From: Ophiosphaerella korrae
Lineage: Eukaryota; Ascomycota; Dothideomycetes; Pleosporales; Phaeosphaeriaceae
DNA length: 18,341 nucleotides
Direction of reading: 5' to 3'
Assembly: GCA_028456385.1 (NCBI GenBank)
Contig: JALNQF010000642.1
Coordinates: 1-18,341, forward strand
Shown: piece after piece, positions 1 to 10,989 of the stretch
How positions within the stretch are numbered: position 1 is the first letter of the stretch
Layout: the number at the start of each line of letters is the position of its first letter
Position numbers and translations under genes: made by a program
Notes under the pieces: model-generated
What the model was told of the DNA's origin: nothing
What the model saw: only the letters and a program-made list of their open reading frames with translations
Database searches by the model: none

Positions 1-158
1 AGATACAAGCTTAGGAATAAGTAAGAGATAATTATTAATTAAAGAGCTATCTAAGCTAAGCTACTTATATATAGTAGAGTAGCTTAAATAGCTTATATAG
101 CTTACTTACTACTATAAGCTTACTTAAATTATATAGAGCGAAGCTCTAACTTACGATA
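1..158 (+). repeat. Direct repeat, left copy (cut by the window edge)
   Basis: This matches 16606-16763 closely, with mostly transition differences and no indel seen. The right copy could extend a further 7 bp to a TGTTAC start at 16599. The pair brackets the whole nest and could be LTRs of an outer element (165 bp, TGT...ATA ends), but no good inverted termini, polypurine tract or testable target duplication supports this. It may instead be a dispersed fragment of another repeat. Confidence 0.85.
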
Positions 159-159
159 C

Positions 160-262
160 TACTAGCTATCTATAATATACTACTAGTTAAGTAAACGTAG
201 CTAGCTAACTTTATTAAGTATATAAATAGTTTTATAATATATTTTAATTATTTATATAATAA
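160..262 (+). pseudogene. Fot1/pogo-like transposase relic, upstream fragment
   Basis: The plus strand from about 185 to 262 reads LVK.T.LANFIKYINSF and then LYNK (dots are stops), resembling the pogo-family segment V-G-K-x-W-x-x-N-F-I-x-R-H, which follows the N-terminal helix-turn-helix domains. The frame runs into the Copia target site and resumes at 13351 as ALYKILATISTWFKIVQ. The same frame may extend left through 120-185 (KLYRAKL, then YNILL, like the L-x-x-x-G-L-P-P...A-N-x-L-L stretch) and out of the window, but that part overlaps the 1-158 direct repeat and is less certain. Confidence 0.6.
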
Positions 263-267
263 GTAGT
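263..267. other. Target-site duplication, left copy (Copia)
   Basis: The 5-bp sequence gtagt directly precedes the left Copia LTR and matches 13346-13350 after the right LTR. Five-base duplications are usual for Copia integrases. Confidence 0.9.
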
Positions 268-739
268 TATTAGATTTAAAAGAAGATATAGTAGTTTAAT
301 AAAAAGGCTTTTTTATAATAGCTATATAAGGGCCTTATTAGAGAGAGATACTAAGGCTTTTAAAAAAGCCCTTTTTTAGATTAATTACTTATAACTTAAT
401 AGTACTAGGTATAAACTAAGTAAATTAATTCTACTATCTATTTCTAGCCCTACGCTCTATCTATATATCTATAATATAGTAGTCTTAGCTAGGTCTCTTA
501 AGATAGTAGTAAGCTAGATCTTTAATACTCTTTCTATTAAAGTACTAGTTTCTTTATTATATTAGTTATACTAATATAGTCTATCTCTTTATATATAAGA
601 TTCTTTATTTAATTCTTTTATTTATAAAAGTTAAGGCTATAATCTTTTTAGCTATAGTAGAGTTAGTAGCTTAGTAATTGTATATATAATTGCGTATCTA
701 ATTGTATATTAAGTATCTAATTGTATAACTTATCTAATA
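268..739 (-). repeat. Copia 3' LTR (left copy)
   Basis: This 472-bp sequence is repeated at 12874-13345, with roughly 25 differences by eye, nearly all transitions. It starts TATTAGAT and ends ATCTAATA, an 8-bp perfect terminal inverted repeat. An internal inverted repeat (AAAAAGGCTTTTTT near 299-312 against AAAAAAGCCCTTTTTT near 361-376) could fold in the transcript. It is the 3' LTR because the element reads on the minus strand. Confidence 0.95.
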
Positions 740-750
740 TACTCCTTTAG
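740..750 (-). promoter_or_regulatory. Polypurine tract of the Copia element
   Basis: On the minus strand this reads CTAAAGGAGTA, with the purine run AAAGGAG ending two bases before the 3' LTR. In LTR retrotransposons such a tract primes plus-strand DNA synthesis. Its position supports minus-strand orientation. Confidence 0.6.
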
Positions 751-844
751 GTTAGTAACTTATTAGTAAACTAGATATTATAAGATAAGTATAAGATTAT
801 TAAAGTAGTCTTAGATTTTATTAAGAGGTACTTTATATATTATT

Positions 845-3800
845 TAGTATTCTATTACTTTTACTAGTCTAAGCTAATTTAAGAAGCTTTCTTATTTATT
901 TATTAGTAAGACTTTTATAAAGCTATCTACTATTATCTCTATTAATAAAGTATATTCTACTTTAATTTAGCTAGTAGAGACTTCTTATCTTAGCTAATAA
1001 TTGTAGATATTAACATACTAAAGCTTAGTTTATAGCTTAGCTAGTTCTTTAGTAATAAGCTAGATTGTTTAAGTATTATTATACTAGATAGTAACGTAAT
1101 TTATAGGGAGTTTAACGTATAGTTTATTAAGTAGTTTTAATATAAATATAGCTTCTTTAGCTACTTATAATCGGGCTAGTAATTTAGCTTTAGTTATTAA
1201 AATAGTAACTATATCTTACTTATTTACTCTTTATATAATAAGCCTATTAAAGAGTTTAATTATATAGCTTTAAGAGCTTTTTTAATCTATAGTATTATTA
1301 GTAAAAGAAGTATTACTAGTAACTTATAATAAGTTACTACTACCTAGCTAAAGTACCTTTAATCTTGTATAAGAGAGGTATATAAGTACTTAATTAGTAG
1401 CTTTATAGTAAGTAGCGCTTAGGTTTATAAGAAATTAAGCTAGTTATAATATTATAAAAGCTATATCTAGCTAGGTAGTTATAGTTATAAATAGGAGTAA
1501 GCTAATTTTGTATTAATATTTATTAATCTTAGATAGTATAGCCTAGCTAGTATAGGCCTTAAGTTTAGTAGTAGCTATAAGTATATTGTAATAGACGTAT
1601 AATTTATTTATAAGCTAACTTATCTTATTAATATACGCTGCCTATAGTAGTTAAATTATATATTACTTTCTATCTTAAATTACTTTAATACTAAGAAACT
1701 ATTAGAGATCTATTCTTCTAGTAATAGTATACTTCTCTTTTAAAAGATTAGTTACTTACTATACTTCCTTAGTCTTTAACTTATTATATATAATAATAAT
1801 ATTATCTATATAGAAGAAGATAATAATTCTATTTTTAACTATATAGTATAGTTTATATAGTATTATTTAAAAGCTTATAGCTTTAAGTATAGCTATAAAT
1901 TCTCTTTACTATAGGAGAAGTAAGATCTAGAGACTATATAGGGCCTTTTAGACTCTAAAGATTATTCTCTTCTTTTAGTATCTCCTTAGTCTTCTTATAT
2001 AGATCTCTTAGTCTATTACTATATAAATAAAGGTATTAGTTACGTTATACTATTTTAGTTTAAGATTATATTTAGTAGTAATAGCTATAAGTATCTAAAA
2101 GGATTAGCTAGCTAGTATTATAGCGTAAGTCTCTTATACTATAATATTTTATTACTAGTCTCTTTATATAACAAGTTAAGCTTTATATTTAATAAATTAA
2201 TAATATTTATTAAGCTTATACGTATATACTTATATATAGTCTAGTATCTACTAGCTAGAATACTAGATAGGTTTAGCTAGTACTTTAGTCTATAATTTTA
2301 TCTAGTAATAGCTAGTTAAGTAAGATAACTTAGCTTCTTTAAATAACTCGCCTATTATATAGCTTTCTAGGTTTGTTTAGTATAAGGGTAGTAATAGGAG
2401 TTAATTATAGTAAAGCTTTAGTCCTCTTATAAGTATTCTCTTTATCTTAGCTTTATCTATAAGTTTTCCTTAGTATTTTCTAAAGTTACTTACCTAAGTA
2501 CTAGCTATAAAGGCTACTACCTATAGTATAGTTTTAGATAAGCTATATCTAGTATATACTATTAACTCTAGTTAGTCTCTAGTTATTAAATAGGCTAGTA
2601 TTACTACTAGAGGTAGAGATAGTAGAAAAGTTAGATAGTAGTCTACAATCTTTCTTCTATAGTAGTAGCTAGGTAAATCTTCTTTATTATTTATAGATAT
2701 ATCTAACTTAGTATTATTTTTATAGAAAGACTCTATTTCTAGCTTGTATACTAGTACTAAGAGCTTAATTAATTTAATATAGGTAGCGATCTCTTCTAGT
2801 ATTTAATATATAAGGTTATCTATTAGATTCTCTATTTTACTATTAAAGATTATTTACTTATTAAAGATTATATCCTATATACTTATTACTTTAGCTATAG
2901 ATAGTACTTAGATCTAGTAAATATTTAATAACTAGTATCTTATAAAGTAACTAATCTATACTTTTAGATCTAAACGTTGTAGCCTTAATTTACTATAATA
3001 TATATTATTAGTTATTGTAAAGGCTTTACACCTATATACTTTGAAGTAAGCTAAGTTTAGCTTTCTTATTAATAATATAATTCTTTAATTCTTAATAACT
3101 TTTATAAAGAATAGTTTATATAGTATCTTCTAGATATTTAAGTAACTTAGTGTTTAATTATATAGGTAGACTCTAGCTTATATAATTTTAGGCTAAAGTT
3201 CTTATAGTAAATTTGTATTAAGTTATATAGTACGTACTTTCTCTTTATTAATTTTTTTAGCGCGCTTAGCTCTTCTATTCTAGGCTTAAGTATCTAAAGC
3301 TAAAGGTTTAATAGTAATACTTTACAAGTTTAACTAGCGCTAGACCTCTAGTTTTACTATTATAATCTTGTTATTAGTTTTAATTACTTTAACTAAGATA
3401 CTATACTAATTTTTTAAGAAGAGGATTAAGTTTAATAGCACCTTAATAATTAATTTAGCTAACTAGTTATTAGTAAAGTAGAAGTCTTACTATAGTTTTA
3501 AGTACTTATTAGTAATAAGTATCTAGCTTTTCTTTTTAGTAACGCTTTATACTTTATATAAGTAGAAGTTAATAGAAAGTCTTTCTTTTAGTTTTTTATA
3601 ACTAATTCTTAGTATATAGCTAATTTACTACTTTATCTTAGCTTTACTATATATATTATACTAGACTATAGATACTCCTTTTATACGTACCCCTTAAGCT
3701 TTCTAGATAAGGTATTTAATTATAGCTAGTCCTAGATAGCTAAGTCTCTTATACTATAGTAGTACTAGTACTCTAATAGTCTAAAGTTTATAGGTATAGT

Positions 3801-3957
3801 ACGCTACTTAGTATATAAGATTATATAATAAATAATACTTAAGTACCTATTAACTATAGATCTTAGTAAAGTATCTAATTATTTGTCTATTAGGCTTGTT
3901 TAGAGTTGTTAGCTTAGATTAAGTATTTTACTATATTCTTCTCTACTAGAGTAGCTA
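845..3957 (-). pseudogene. Copia pol relic: integrase, reverse transcriptase, RNase H
   Basis: This continues the polyprotein after the Gypsy insertion, in the same frame once one agcta is set aside (reading SFQLLQQRR if stops are taken as Gln). The GAG-pre-integrase segment at about 3600-3740 reads KRLSYLGLAIIKYL, then AKIK, where fungal Copia has an H-R-L-G-H-P motif and K-A-K. The integrase core at about 3300-3600 begins ERLSINF, where the first catalytic Asp (IDF) is now Asn. The RT palm motif at 1801-1812 is YIDN for YVDD, preceded by IIIFF and followed by II-I-Y, and then a stretch matching F-L-S-I-K-V-I-x-D-R. RNase H at about 1080-1330 reads TKAKLLA for TEAELLA, downstream of a relic of S-D-A-S-F-A-D. 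The C-terminus near 850-1000 reads IIVDSFIKVL for A-D-x-x-T-K-x-L. The frame ends near 845. Confidence 0.88.
3953..3957. other. Target-site duplication, left copy (Gypsy)
   Basis: The sequence agcta directly precedes the left Gypsy LTR and is identical to 10985-10989. Confidence 0.9.
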
Positions 3958-4387
3958 TATTACTAGCTTACTAAGGTTAACTTCCTAATAGCCTAAAAAG
4001 GTGTTAGTAGATTAAGAAGTAATATTAAAAGCTTGTATTATAATTAAGTAATAAGCTATAAATAATAAAAAATGTTTTACAACTATCTTTATATTATCGC
4101 TTATAGTTAATAATTAAATTACTAATACTATCTTAATAATGCGCATCGTTACTACTATATACTTATCCTAATCTATTAATCTATTACTACTAAGGATAGT
4201 AGATTATAGATTACCTTAATCTATAATCTATTAACGCTAAAAGTCTATAGATTATAGATTACCTTAAGTATCTTAATTATATATAGTTTCCTAATTAAGT
4301 TTGTATTCTTTATAGTTATAAGAACTTAATCCTTTAGTTATTAGGCTAATTAGTTCTATCTATAATTCTCTTGTTACTATTGTAATA
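3958..4387 (-). repeat. Gypsy 3' LTR (left copy)
   Basis: This 430-bp LTR pairs with 10555-10984. Aligned by eye there are about 32 differences, all but one transitions, and no indel. Its ends have become TATTAC...GTAATA. It contains a near-palindromic cluster around 4200-4275. Confidence 0.96.
4200..4230. repeat. Perfect hairpin in the Gypsy 3' LTR
   Basis: Arms tagattatagatta and taatctataatcta (14 of 14 paired) flank a 3-base loop, cct. A further copy of the left arm lies just beyond, at about 4245-4265. The partner LTR has the same structure at 10797-10827 with one mismatch. It may have been a terminator or protein-binding site; function is not shown. Confidence 0.8.
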
Positions 4388-4401
4388 CTATCCCTTCTTC
4401 T
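4388..4401 (-). promoter_or_regulatory. Polypurine tract of the Gypsy element
   Basis: On the minus strand this reads AGAAGAAGGGATAG, directly abutting the 3' LTR. It is the expected primer site for plus-strand synthesis and fixes the orientation of the element. Confidence 0.8.
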
Positions 4402-5079
4402 AAGTAGGTCCTTGTTTATCTATCCTAGAGCTAAGGTTATTAGCCTACTTTCTTTGTTAATTTCTAATTCCTTATTACTCTCTATAGTTACCTCTTCTAT
4501 ACGTTGTTAATATCTTCTTACTAATTGCGTATTGCGTAATAGTATTAAAATATTTCCTTACTCTTGTTATACTTCCTCTAAGTTAAATCCTAAGTATTCT
4601 CCTTATATAGTTTCTACAAACAATAGTAGAGCTTATAAGGTGTATATTTATATAAACGTTTATAGTTCCTATAACGTATTTAGTATCTCTTTTATAGAGT
4701 ATATATTTATTATACTTATTTTTACATCTAGGCTTAATAATAATAAGGAGAGCTATTAACTAAGCTTAAGAGAAATTACTATCTTAAATTATAGAGGCTA
4801 AAGCTAATTATAAGTAGATCTAGGAGCTTACGTAGAGTAAGCTAGTAGAAAATTAAGCTTATCTCTCTCGTCTTTATAAGATAAAGGCGCTAAATAATAA
4901 GAAATTAGCTAAGTAGTTAGTAGCTCTAGAAGCTAAGCTAGACTTAGATAAGGTATTTAGTGCTACTATAGTAGGTCCTACGTTAGGCGCTCCTATTACC
5001 TCTTTATCTAGTAATAGTAATATTAGTTCTCTTAGTTTACTGCTAGGCGTTCTAGAGGGTTTTAATTTTAGAAGTCTTC
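4402..5079 (-). other. Unassigned Gypsy tail between chromodomain and polypurine tract
   Basis: About 680 bp separate the chromodomain from the 3' polypurine tract, longer than in typical chromoviruses. On the minus strand the chromodomain frame can be followed, treating TAA/TAG as former Gln, into a Gln-rich extension that includes EYLGFNLEEV (about 4570-4600) and RIEEVTIESNKELEINKES (about 4440-4500). On the plus strand, about 4760-5070 also reads as a Lys/Leu/Glu-rich, coiled-coil-like sequence (for example KKLAKQLVALEAKLDLDKV with one stop as Gln). TGA is almost absent from such DNA, so openness is weak evidence. No family is recognised in either direction. Confidence 0.4.
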
Positions 5080-8000
5080 TAGTTTCTTAGGGTAGTTAAG
5101 GTTATCTTCTAGTTCCTATATTTCTTCCTATAGTTGTCCTTTTTTGTCTATACCTAACTATTTTACTAGGTAGTAGTTCCTACTATTATAGAACTAGTAT
5201 ACTAGGATTTCTTTAACTTTTTATTCTTCTTATTCTCTATATATATCTACTTTATATACTAGTAGTTCTACGTTTTATAGTGCTGTCTTAAGTAGTACTA
5301 CGTAGAAAGTTAGGTATATCTTTATTTTATTTAGTAATTTTAATTTAAATATAACTAGCGTAACTTCTTTCTTAATTTTGTATAGTCTTATCTTAACGTA
5401 GTCTAATTTTAGACTTAGTCTTTTACTCTTAATGTTTTTTTGTACTAACTATACTTTTTCTCTCTTTCTAAATTAAGGTCTCTCTTTATATTTCTTGTTA
5501 TAATACTTTACTATTTAATTATATAGAAATTCTATATCCTTTCTTAATTAATCGTGTATATCTTTAAGTCTATTAGTAAAGTTTTCTCTTCTTAAAGACT
5601 AAGATATCTCTAGTCTTAGTATTCTATATATATTAGGGTTAAATCTATAGTTTGCAAAGAAAAGTAATATTCCTATTATTTTATTCTTTGCGCTGTTGTA
5701 TGCTAGCTGTGCTATAAGTAGTAGTTGTACCTAATTATTCTAGTTGTAGTTAAGGTAGCATCTTAGGTATTATTCTACTATCTAGTTTATTCTTTCTAAT
5801 TGTCTATCTATTTATAAATAGTATGTAGTAGATATTATATATTTAATTCCTAATTATACTATTATTATTCTCTATAGTTTTAATATAAATCTTATATCTC
5901 TATCTATAATAATTTTTTCTAGTAGTCTATATTAACTAATTATAGTTCTTAAGACTTAGTATACTATAATTTCTATTCTACTTTTTTCTCTATATAGTCT
6001 AAAATATAAGTATTTTATAAGCTTATCTACTATTATTAAAATTCTATTATACTTAATTCCTAATATTAAGTCTTTTAACTTTAGTAGTTTTGTAATAAAG
6101 TCTATTATAATAACTCTCTATAGTTATTCTAGTACTTCTACTAGTTATAGCTTCCTATATAGTATATATCTACTATACTTATTCTTTTAATATTCTATAT
6201 AATCTTGTAGTACCTCTATTACTAGTTGTCTTGCTTTTAGGATATAGTAATCTCGTAATAGTCTATCTAATATTTTTTCGATACCTTAGTAACTATATAC
6301 TAGTAGTTCGTAAAAGTATTATATAAATTCTCCTTAGATTTTTCTTAGAATATATATTCTTCTATAAGCTTATACTAGTCTTTCTTAGGTCTCTAGTTTT
6401 TATGTTTCTTTAGATACTTCTTACGTTATTTTCTAAATCTATTCGTCTAGCTTACTACTTATTCTTTTAAGTTTTACAGCTATTTTAGGTATATTTAAGA
6501 CTAAATGTCCTTCTTCGTTCTTAACTAGAACTATACTAGTAGCGCTTACTTTTTTTTGTAAGTCTAGTCTTCTACTAAGAGCGTCTATAAATTAGTTATC
6601 TTTCCCTTTTATATATATAATTTCTATATTAAATATTAATAGGAATTCCTACTATCTTGTATATTATTATAATAGTTCTTTATTTAGTATAAATCCTATA
6701 AGATTCCTATAGTCTATATAGACCTTTGTTTAGTATTTTACTCTTTATAGGTATACTCTCTACTATTTAAATACTTTATAGATTACTAGTATCTCTTTAT
6801 TATAGATTAAGTAGTTAAGTTCTACTATTTTTATCTATTTAGAGAAGTATTTAACTAAGTGTTCTTTTTTAGTCTTTAGGTCTTCTTGTATTAGTACTAT
6901 TCTATAGACTAAATTAGATACGTTTATCTTTACTATTACTAGTAGGTCTAGGTTATATATTCTAATAACTAGGTTTTCTATAAACTTCCTTTTAATCTTG
7001 TTAAATACTTTATCGTATTCCTTTATCTATTTAAATAGTATATCTTTTTTTATAAGCCTTGTTATTAGTTCTATATCTTTAGACTATCCTACTATTAACT
7101 TTTTGTAAAAGTTAGCTAGGCTATAAAATTGTTATACTTCCTTTAAGTTCTTAGGTATTAGCTATTTGTTAATTAATCTAATTTTTTCTAGATTAATCTT
7201 AATTTTTCCTAGTTTAATAATAAATCTAAGGAAGTCTATTTCTTTTATATAAAATTTATATTTTCTTATTTTAAGAAATAGTTTATTTTCTACTAGTTTT
7301 TCTAACACTTTGTATACGTATTATACGTGTTCTTCCTCTATTTCTAAGAATATAAGGATATTATCTAGGTATATAAATATAAATATATCTAAGTACTCTC
7401 TTAGTACTATATTTATTCTTTCTTAGAAGACTACTAGTGCGTTTATTAAGCTAAAGGGCACAACTAGGTATTTATATAGTCTATATTGTGTTCTAAACGC
7501 TATTTTCTACTTATCGCCTTCTTTAATTCTAATCTAGTAATAGGTATTCTAGATATCTAGTTTTATAAAGATTCTTGCTTTTTATAGTCTATCTTATATT
7601 ACGTCTATTTATAGTAAGGGGTATTAGTTCTTACTTATAATTGCGTTAGTCTTTCTAAGGTCTACGTAAGGTCTTTTTTTACTTATTCTCTTTTTATCTA
7701 CAAATATAAGTCTGTATACTACTAAGGACTTAGATTCTTATATCTATCCTTTCTTTAGTGCGTTTTTAATAAATATTTATTTAATCTTAGATTCTTTTTC
7801 TATTTTTCTATAAACTAGGCTTTATCTTACGTCTTTATCTTCCTTTAGATCTATCGCTAAGTCCTATAGCTAATATTCTAGAAGGTAGTCTTTAGGTTCT
7901 ATAAGTAGTTTTTCCTATTTCTTATATTCTTCTAGGAATTCTCTTTTACTAGTATTTATGTTAGCTTTTAACGTGTCTATTCTATAGTAGTTAATTTTTC

Positions 8001-9440
8001 TTGTTCTCTAATTAATATGTAGGTTAGTTATTTATAACTATAGTATTCCTAGTATTATATCTTGTTTATTATTAATTGTTGTTATATCTATAACTATATT
8101 CTTAATTGTTATTCCTTCTAGTTCTAGTGTAGAGAAAACTATTTTAAACCTAATAGGTTCTTAGAATAGTTTTCCTTTAATTGTACTTAGTTGTCGAAGA
8201 TATTTCTTTATTATATACTATATTTCTTGTATTTCTATAAACTTCTTTAATATAAAGTTTCTTGTAGCTCTACTATTAATTATTAATTGTACTTTCTTTC
8301 TTTAATAAGTACCTATCTTTATAATATATAGGCCTCTTATACTTTCTAACTTTTTTTATTTACGTATTTTTATAAATTATCTATTTTCTTAAAGCTATAG
8401 TCTTATTTTAAGTTTATATTCTTTGTATTTTAGATATTTATTGTACTTATATTTATACTATAGTCTTCCTTAGATATATTTCTTAAGTAATTTTAGTCCT
8501 AGCTTTATTACTACGTAACCTTCTTTAGGTATTATTTTCTATCCTTAGATATCTTCTACTAGAATTACTCTTATATAGTTATAGCCTCTTCTTCTTATAA
8601 GCTATACTTTGTTATTTACTTTAGGGTTTCTATATATTATATAATTCTTCTCTAGGTATAATATCTATAACGTTTTGAAGTGTACTAGGTACTTTAGGTC
8701 TATTATTTTGTTATCCCCTTCTTAGTATTTATCTTTACTAGGTATCTCTATTGTTAAGATATAGTACGCTACTAGTATTCTTAGTATATAGGCTTTATTA
8801 ATCTATCGCGTCTTTCTTATAAGGTGTTACTATTCTTTTTATATAGGTATCCTTCTTACTATAACTATATATTACTTTATCTATTCTTAAAATAGTATAA
8901 ACTTTATTTCTTTAAGATTGCGTTCTTTCTAGTCTTTATACGCTTCCTCTATACTTATAACTAGTAAGTATTTCTAAATAAATCTCTATTCTTTGTTTTA
9001 TTCTTCCTCTTTTATTATTATATAGCTATTATAGCTATATATATCTAGCTAGGTATACTCTATATCTCTTATACTAGCTTGTTTTTTACTTTCTCTTAGT
9101 CCTTTAGAGGAAGTTATAGTAGTCTCTTTATCTAGTACTAGTCCTTTAGCCTAGATTAATAGGGTCTAAGGTTCTTCCTTTTCTAAGTCTTCTATTAGTA
9201 AGTCTATTATATACGCTATTTCTTCTAGCTATACTTTTATTCTTTCTTTTATTACTACTACTTTATTTCTTTATTATAAGAAGTATCTTACTCTTTACTT
9301 ACTAGAAAGATATATTTAGTAGTCGTCTCTATAACAAAAGGTCTAATAGAGTATTACATATTATATTTCTTTACTCTTAGCTACTTTCTCTTAAGGTTTA
9401 GCTTATACTTATAGTACTTCCTTCTTTTTCTTAGTTGTTT
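5080..9440 (-). pseudogene. Gypsy pol relic: protease, RT, RNase H, integrase, chromodomain
   Basis: Read right to left. The aspartic protease site at 8263-8277 is NSRAT for DSGAT, followed by RNFILKKFI. In RT (about 7300-7600), YKYLVVPFSLINA stands for Y-E-Y-L-V-M-P-F-G-L-T-N-A, and the palm motif at 7360-7371 is YLDN for YLDD, followed by ILIF. RNase H near 6880-6990 reads VKINVSNL for V-E-T-D-A-S-D. The integrase zinc-binding region at about 6170-6300 reads LLRDYYILKARQLV. In the integrase core, DFITKL has its Asp intact at 6100-6102, then IIVDK, then DRDIRF at about 5887-5912. The chromodomain at about 5090-5220 reads EILVY, then RNYYLVK, matching E-I-L...YLVKW, and then EELE-type tail residues. 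Stops are TAA/TAG, mostly at expected Gln or Trp. Pol and gag may have formed one frame or two; this cannot be judged after RIP. Confidence 0.9.
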
Positions 9441-10510
9441 TTAACTAAGTTTCCTTGTCTTTCTTATAGTCTTTATTTCTATAGTCTTTTATATAGTGTC
9501 CTAGTTTCCTATATTTATAATATACTATATCTTTTTTCTTCTAGGATTAGTAGTCTTTTGCGTAGTATCTTTTTTTACTATAGTTAAAGTACGTAAAGTC
9601 TTTATTCTTCTTTTTCTTTCTATCCTTATTTGCGTCTAGGATTATAGGGTCTCTAGTATCCTTGTTTTTATTTAGTTACTATACTTATTCTTTTTCTATT
9701 CTCGAAGGTTGTTATTAATTTAGGTTACCTACTATTTTAAGGCTTCTAGTGTCCTAGGTTTCTCTATATATATTATTTTGTATTAAATTTTTATATTTAG
9801 TCCTTGTTTAAATTATAATATAAGGGCTAATTCGTTCTATTCTATGTTTTAGCTTAGTTATTTAAATTATAATACGTATTCTAGAATACTTTTACTTTGT
9901 GTAAGCTTCTTAAGTTTCTCTTTAGCTTGTTAGGTAATATCTATATTTCTAAATACTACTCTTATTCGTTTAGTAAAGTATTTATAGCTTCTAAAAATAG
10001 CTCTAGTTTTATCTTTTTAGGTTATTAGGGAGTATATTGTGTAGTCTATCTAGTAAGGCTTATACTATCTTATTACGTCTTCTTTAAGGTGTAGTCTAAT
10101 ATATATTACTTTCTTTTCTTCTATATTAAAGTGTAGTACTTGTATATCTATCTAGAGTTGTACTAATACTATAAAGGGTCTTAATTTTTCCCTTATTCTA
10201 TTAAACTTCTTAAGAGTAGGTATCTTAGGTAATTTCTTTATTGCACTTATTTCTAGTTGCTAGGTAATTAGTTTTATCTATTTCTAGCCTTTAATAATAG
10301 CTTTAATTTGTGCTTTATTCTATTTTAAGTAATCTTGTAGTTTTTTGTTTTACGTTTCTAATACTTTAATTACTATCTTTATATCTTCTTTGTCGTTAAT
10401 TAGTTTATTTATACAATCCTTAATTGTTTCCTATATAGTACTATCTAACTTATAACTACTACTAGGGGCTTTGTTTTTTAAGCTTTCTACTATCGTGTTA
10501 GCTAGACTAT
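9440..10510 (-). pseudogene. Gypsy gag relic with zinc knuckle
   Basis: This is the nucleocapsid precursor of the nested Gypsy element. The minus strand between about 9840 and 10100 gives a retrotransposon Gag (Retrotrans_gag-like) pattern: a Trp-containing start, then FTKRIRVVFRNID, then AKEKLKKLTQ and SILEY, matching the usual F...L...FG..D....A...L..L.Q..S..EY order. The zinc knuckle at 9481-9522 reads YYKYRKLGHYIKDY where CX2CX4HX4C is expected: all three Cys have become Tyr (TGY to TAY) and the His remains. The start codon is not identifiable. Between gag and the 5' LTR lie about 45 bp of leader with no recognisable primer-binding site. The gag/pol boundary is approximate. Confidence 0.82.
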
Positions 10511-10554
10511 ATACTACTTACGCTTCGCTCCTCGCAATAACTAAATTAGTAAGG

Positions 10555-10984
10555 TGTTACTAGCTTACTAGGGTCGACTTCCTAATAGCCTAAAGGAGTA
10601 TTAGTAGATTAGGAGGTAATGTTAAAAGCTTATATTATAATTAAGTAATAAGCTATAAATAATAAAAGATGTTTTACAACTATCTTTATATTATCGCTTG
10701 TAGTTAAAAATTAAATTGCTAATACTATCCTAATAATACGCATCGTTACTACTATATACTTGTCCTAATCTGTTAATCTATTACTGCTAAGGATAGTAGA
10801 TTACAGATTACCTTAATCTATAATCTATTAACGCTAAGAGTCTACAGATTATAGATTACCTTAGGTGTCCTAATTATATATAGTTTCTTAATTAAGTTCG
10901 TATTCTTTGTAGTTATAAGAACTTAATCCTTTAGTTATTAGGCTAATTAGTTCTATCTATAATTCTCTTGTTACTATCGTAACA
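10555..10984 (-). repeat. Gypsy 5' LTR (right copy)
   Basis: This 430-bp LTR has intact TGTTAC...GTAACA ends, a 6-bp perfect inverted repeat typical of LTR retrotransposons. It lies upstream of gag on the minus strand and is followed by agcta. It is less RIP-altered than the left copy at many sites, though a few sites show the opposite. Confidence 0.96.
10797..10827. repeat. Hairpin in the Gypsy 5' LTR
   Basis: Arms tagattacagatta and taatctataatcta with loop cct pair at 13 of 14 positions. It is the equivalent of 4200-4230. The mismatch is a C kept here but changed to T in the other LTR, so the perfect pairing there may be a by-product of RIP. Confidence 0.75.
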
Positions 10985-10989
10985 AGCTA
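10985..10989. other. Target-site duplication, right copy (Gypsy)
   Basis: The sequence agcta directly follows the right Gypsy LTR and is identical to 3953-3957. Counting one copy only, the Copia polyprotein frame continues through the site. Confidence 0.9.

Larger units (their letters stand above)
3958..10984 (-). mobile_element. Ty3/Gypsy chromovirus-like LTR retrotransposon nested in the Copia pol gene
   Basis: This 7,027-bp element is bounded by two 430-bp direct LTRs and a perfect 5-bp target duplication, agcta. The right LTR keeps canonical ends TGTTAC...GTAACA; the left has the RIP version TATTAC...GTAATA. A purine tract abuts the left LTR on the minus strand, so transcription ran right to left. 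Minus-strand domain order is gag with zinc knuckle, aspartic protease, RT, RNase H, integrase, chromodomain, which is the chromovirus order. All frames are broken by TAA/TAG. It is the youngest insertion in the window, because it interrupts Copia. Confidence 0.96.

Noticed and set aside
4200..4230. Intrinsic (bacterial-type) terminator at the hairpin.
   Set aside because: The stem is almost pure A/T, no T-run follows, and the window is fungal repeat DNA.
4532..4759. Open frame of 75 codons on the plus strand, starting at TTG.
   Set aside because: It lies inside the Gypsy tail, antisense to pol, has no ribosome-binding context or ATG, and matches no family. The adjacent coiled-coil-like reading is in a different frame. 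It is probably a chance opening and is not annotated as a gene.
10505..10554. Primer-binding site just downstream of the Gypsy 5' LTR.
   Set aside because: The sequence, read on the minus strand as CCTTACTAATTTAG and onwards, does not match the 3' end of a tRNA I can name.
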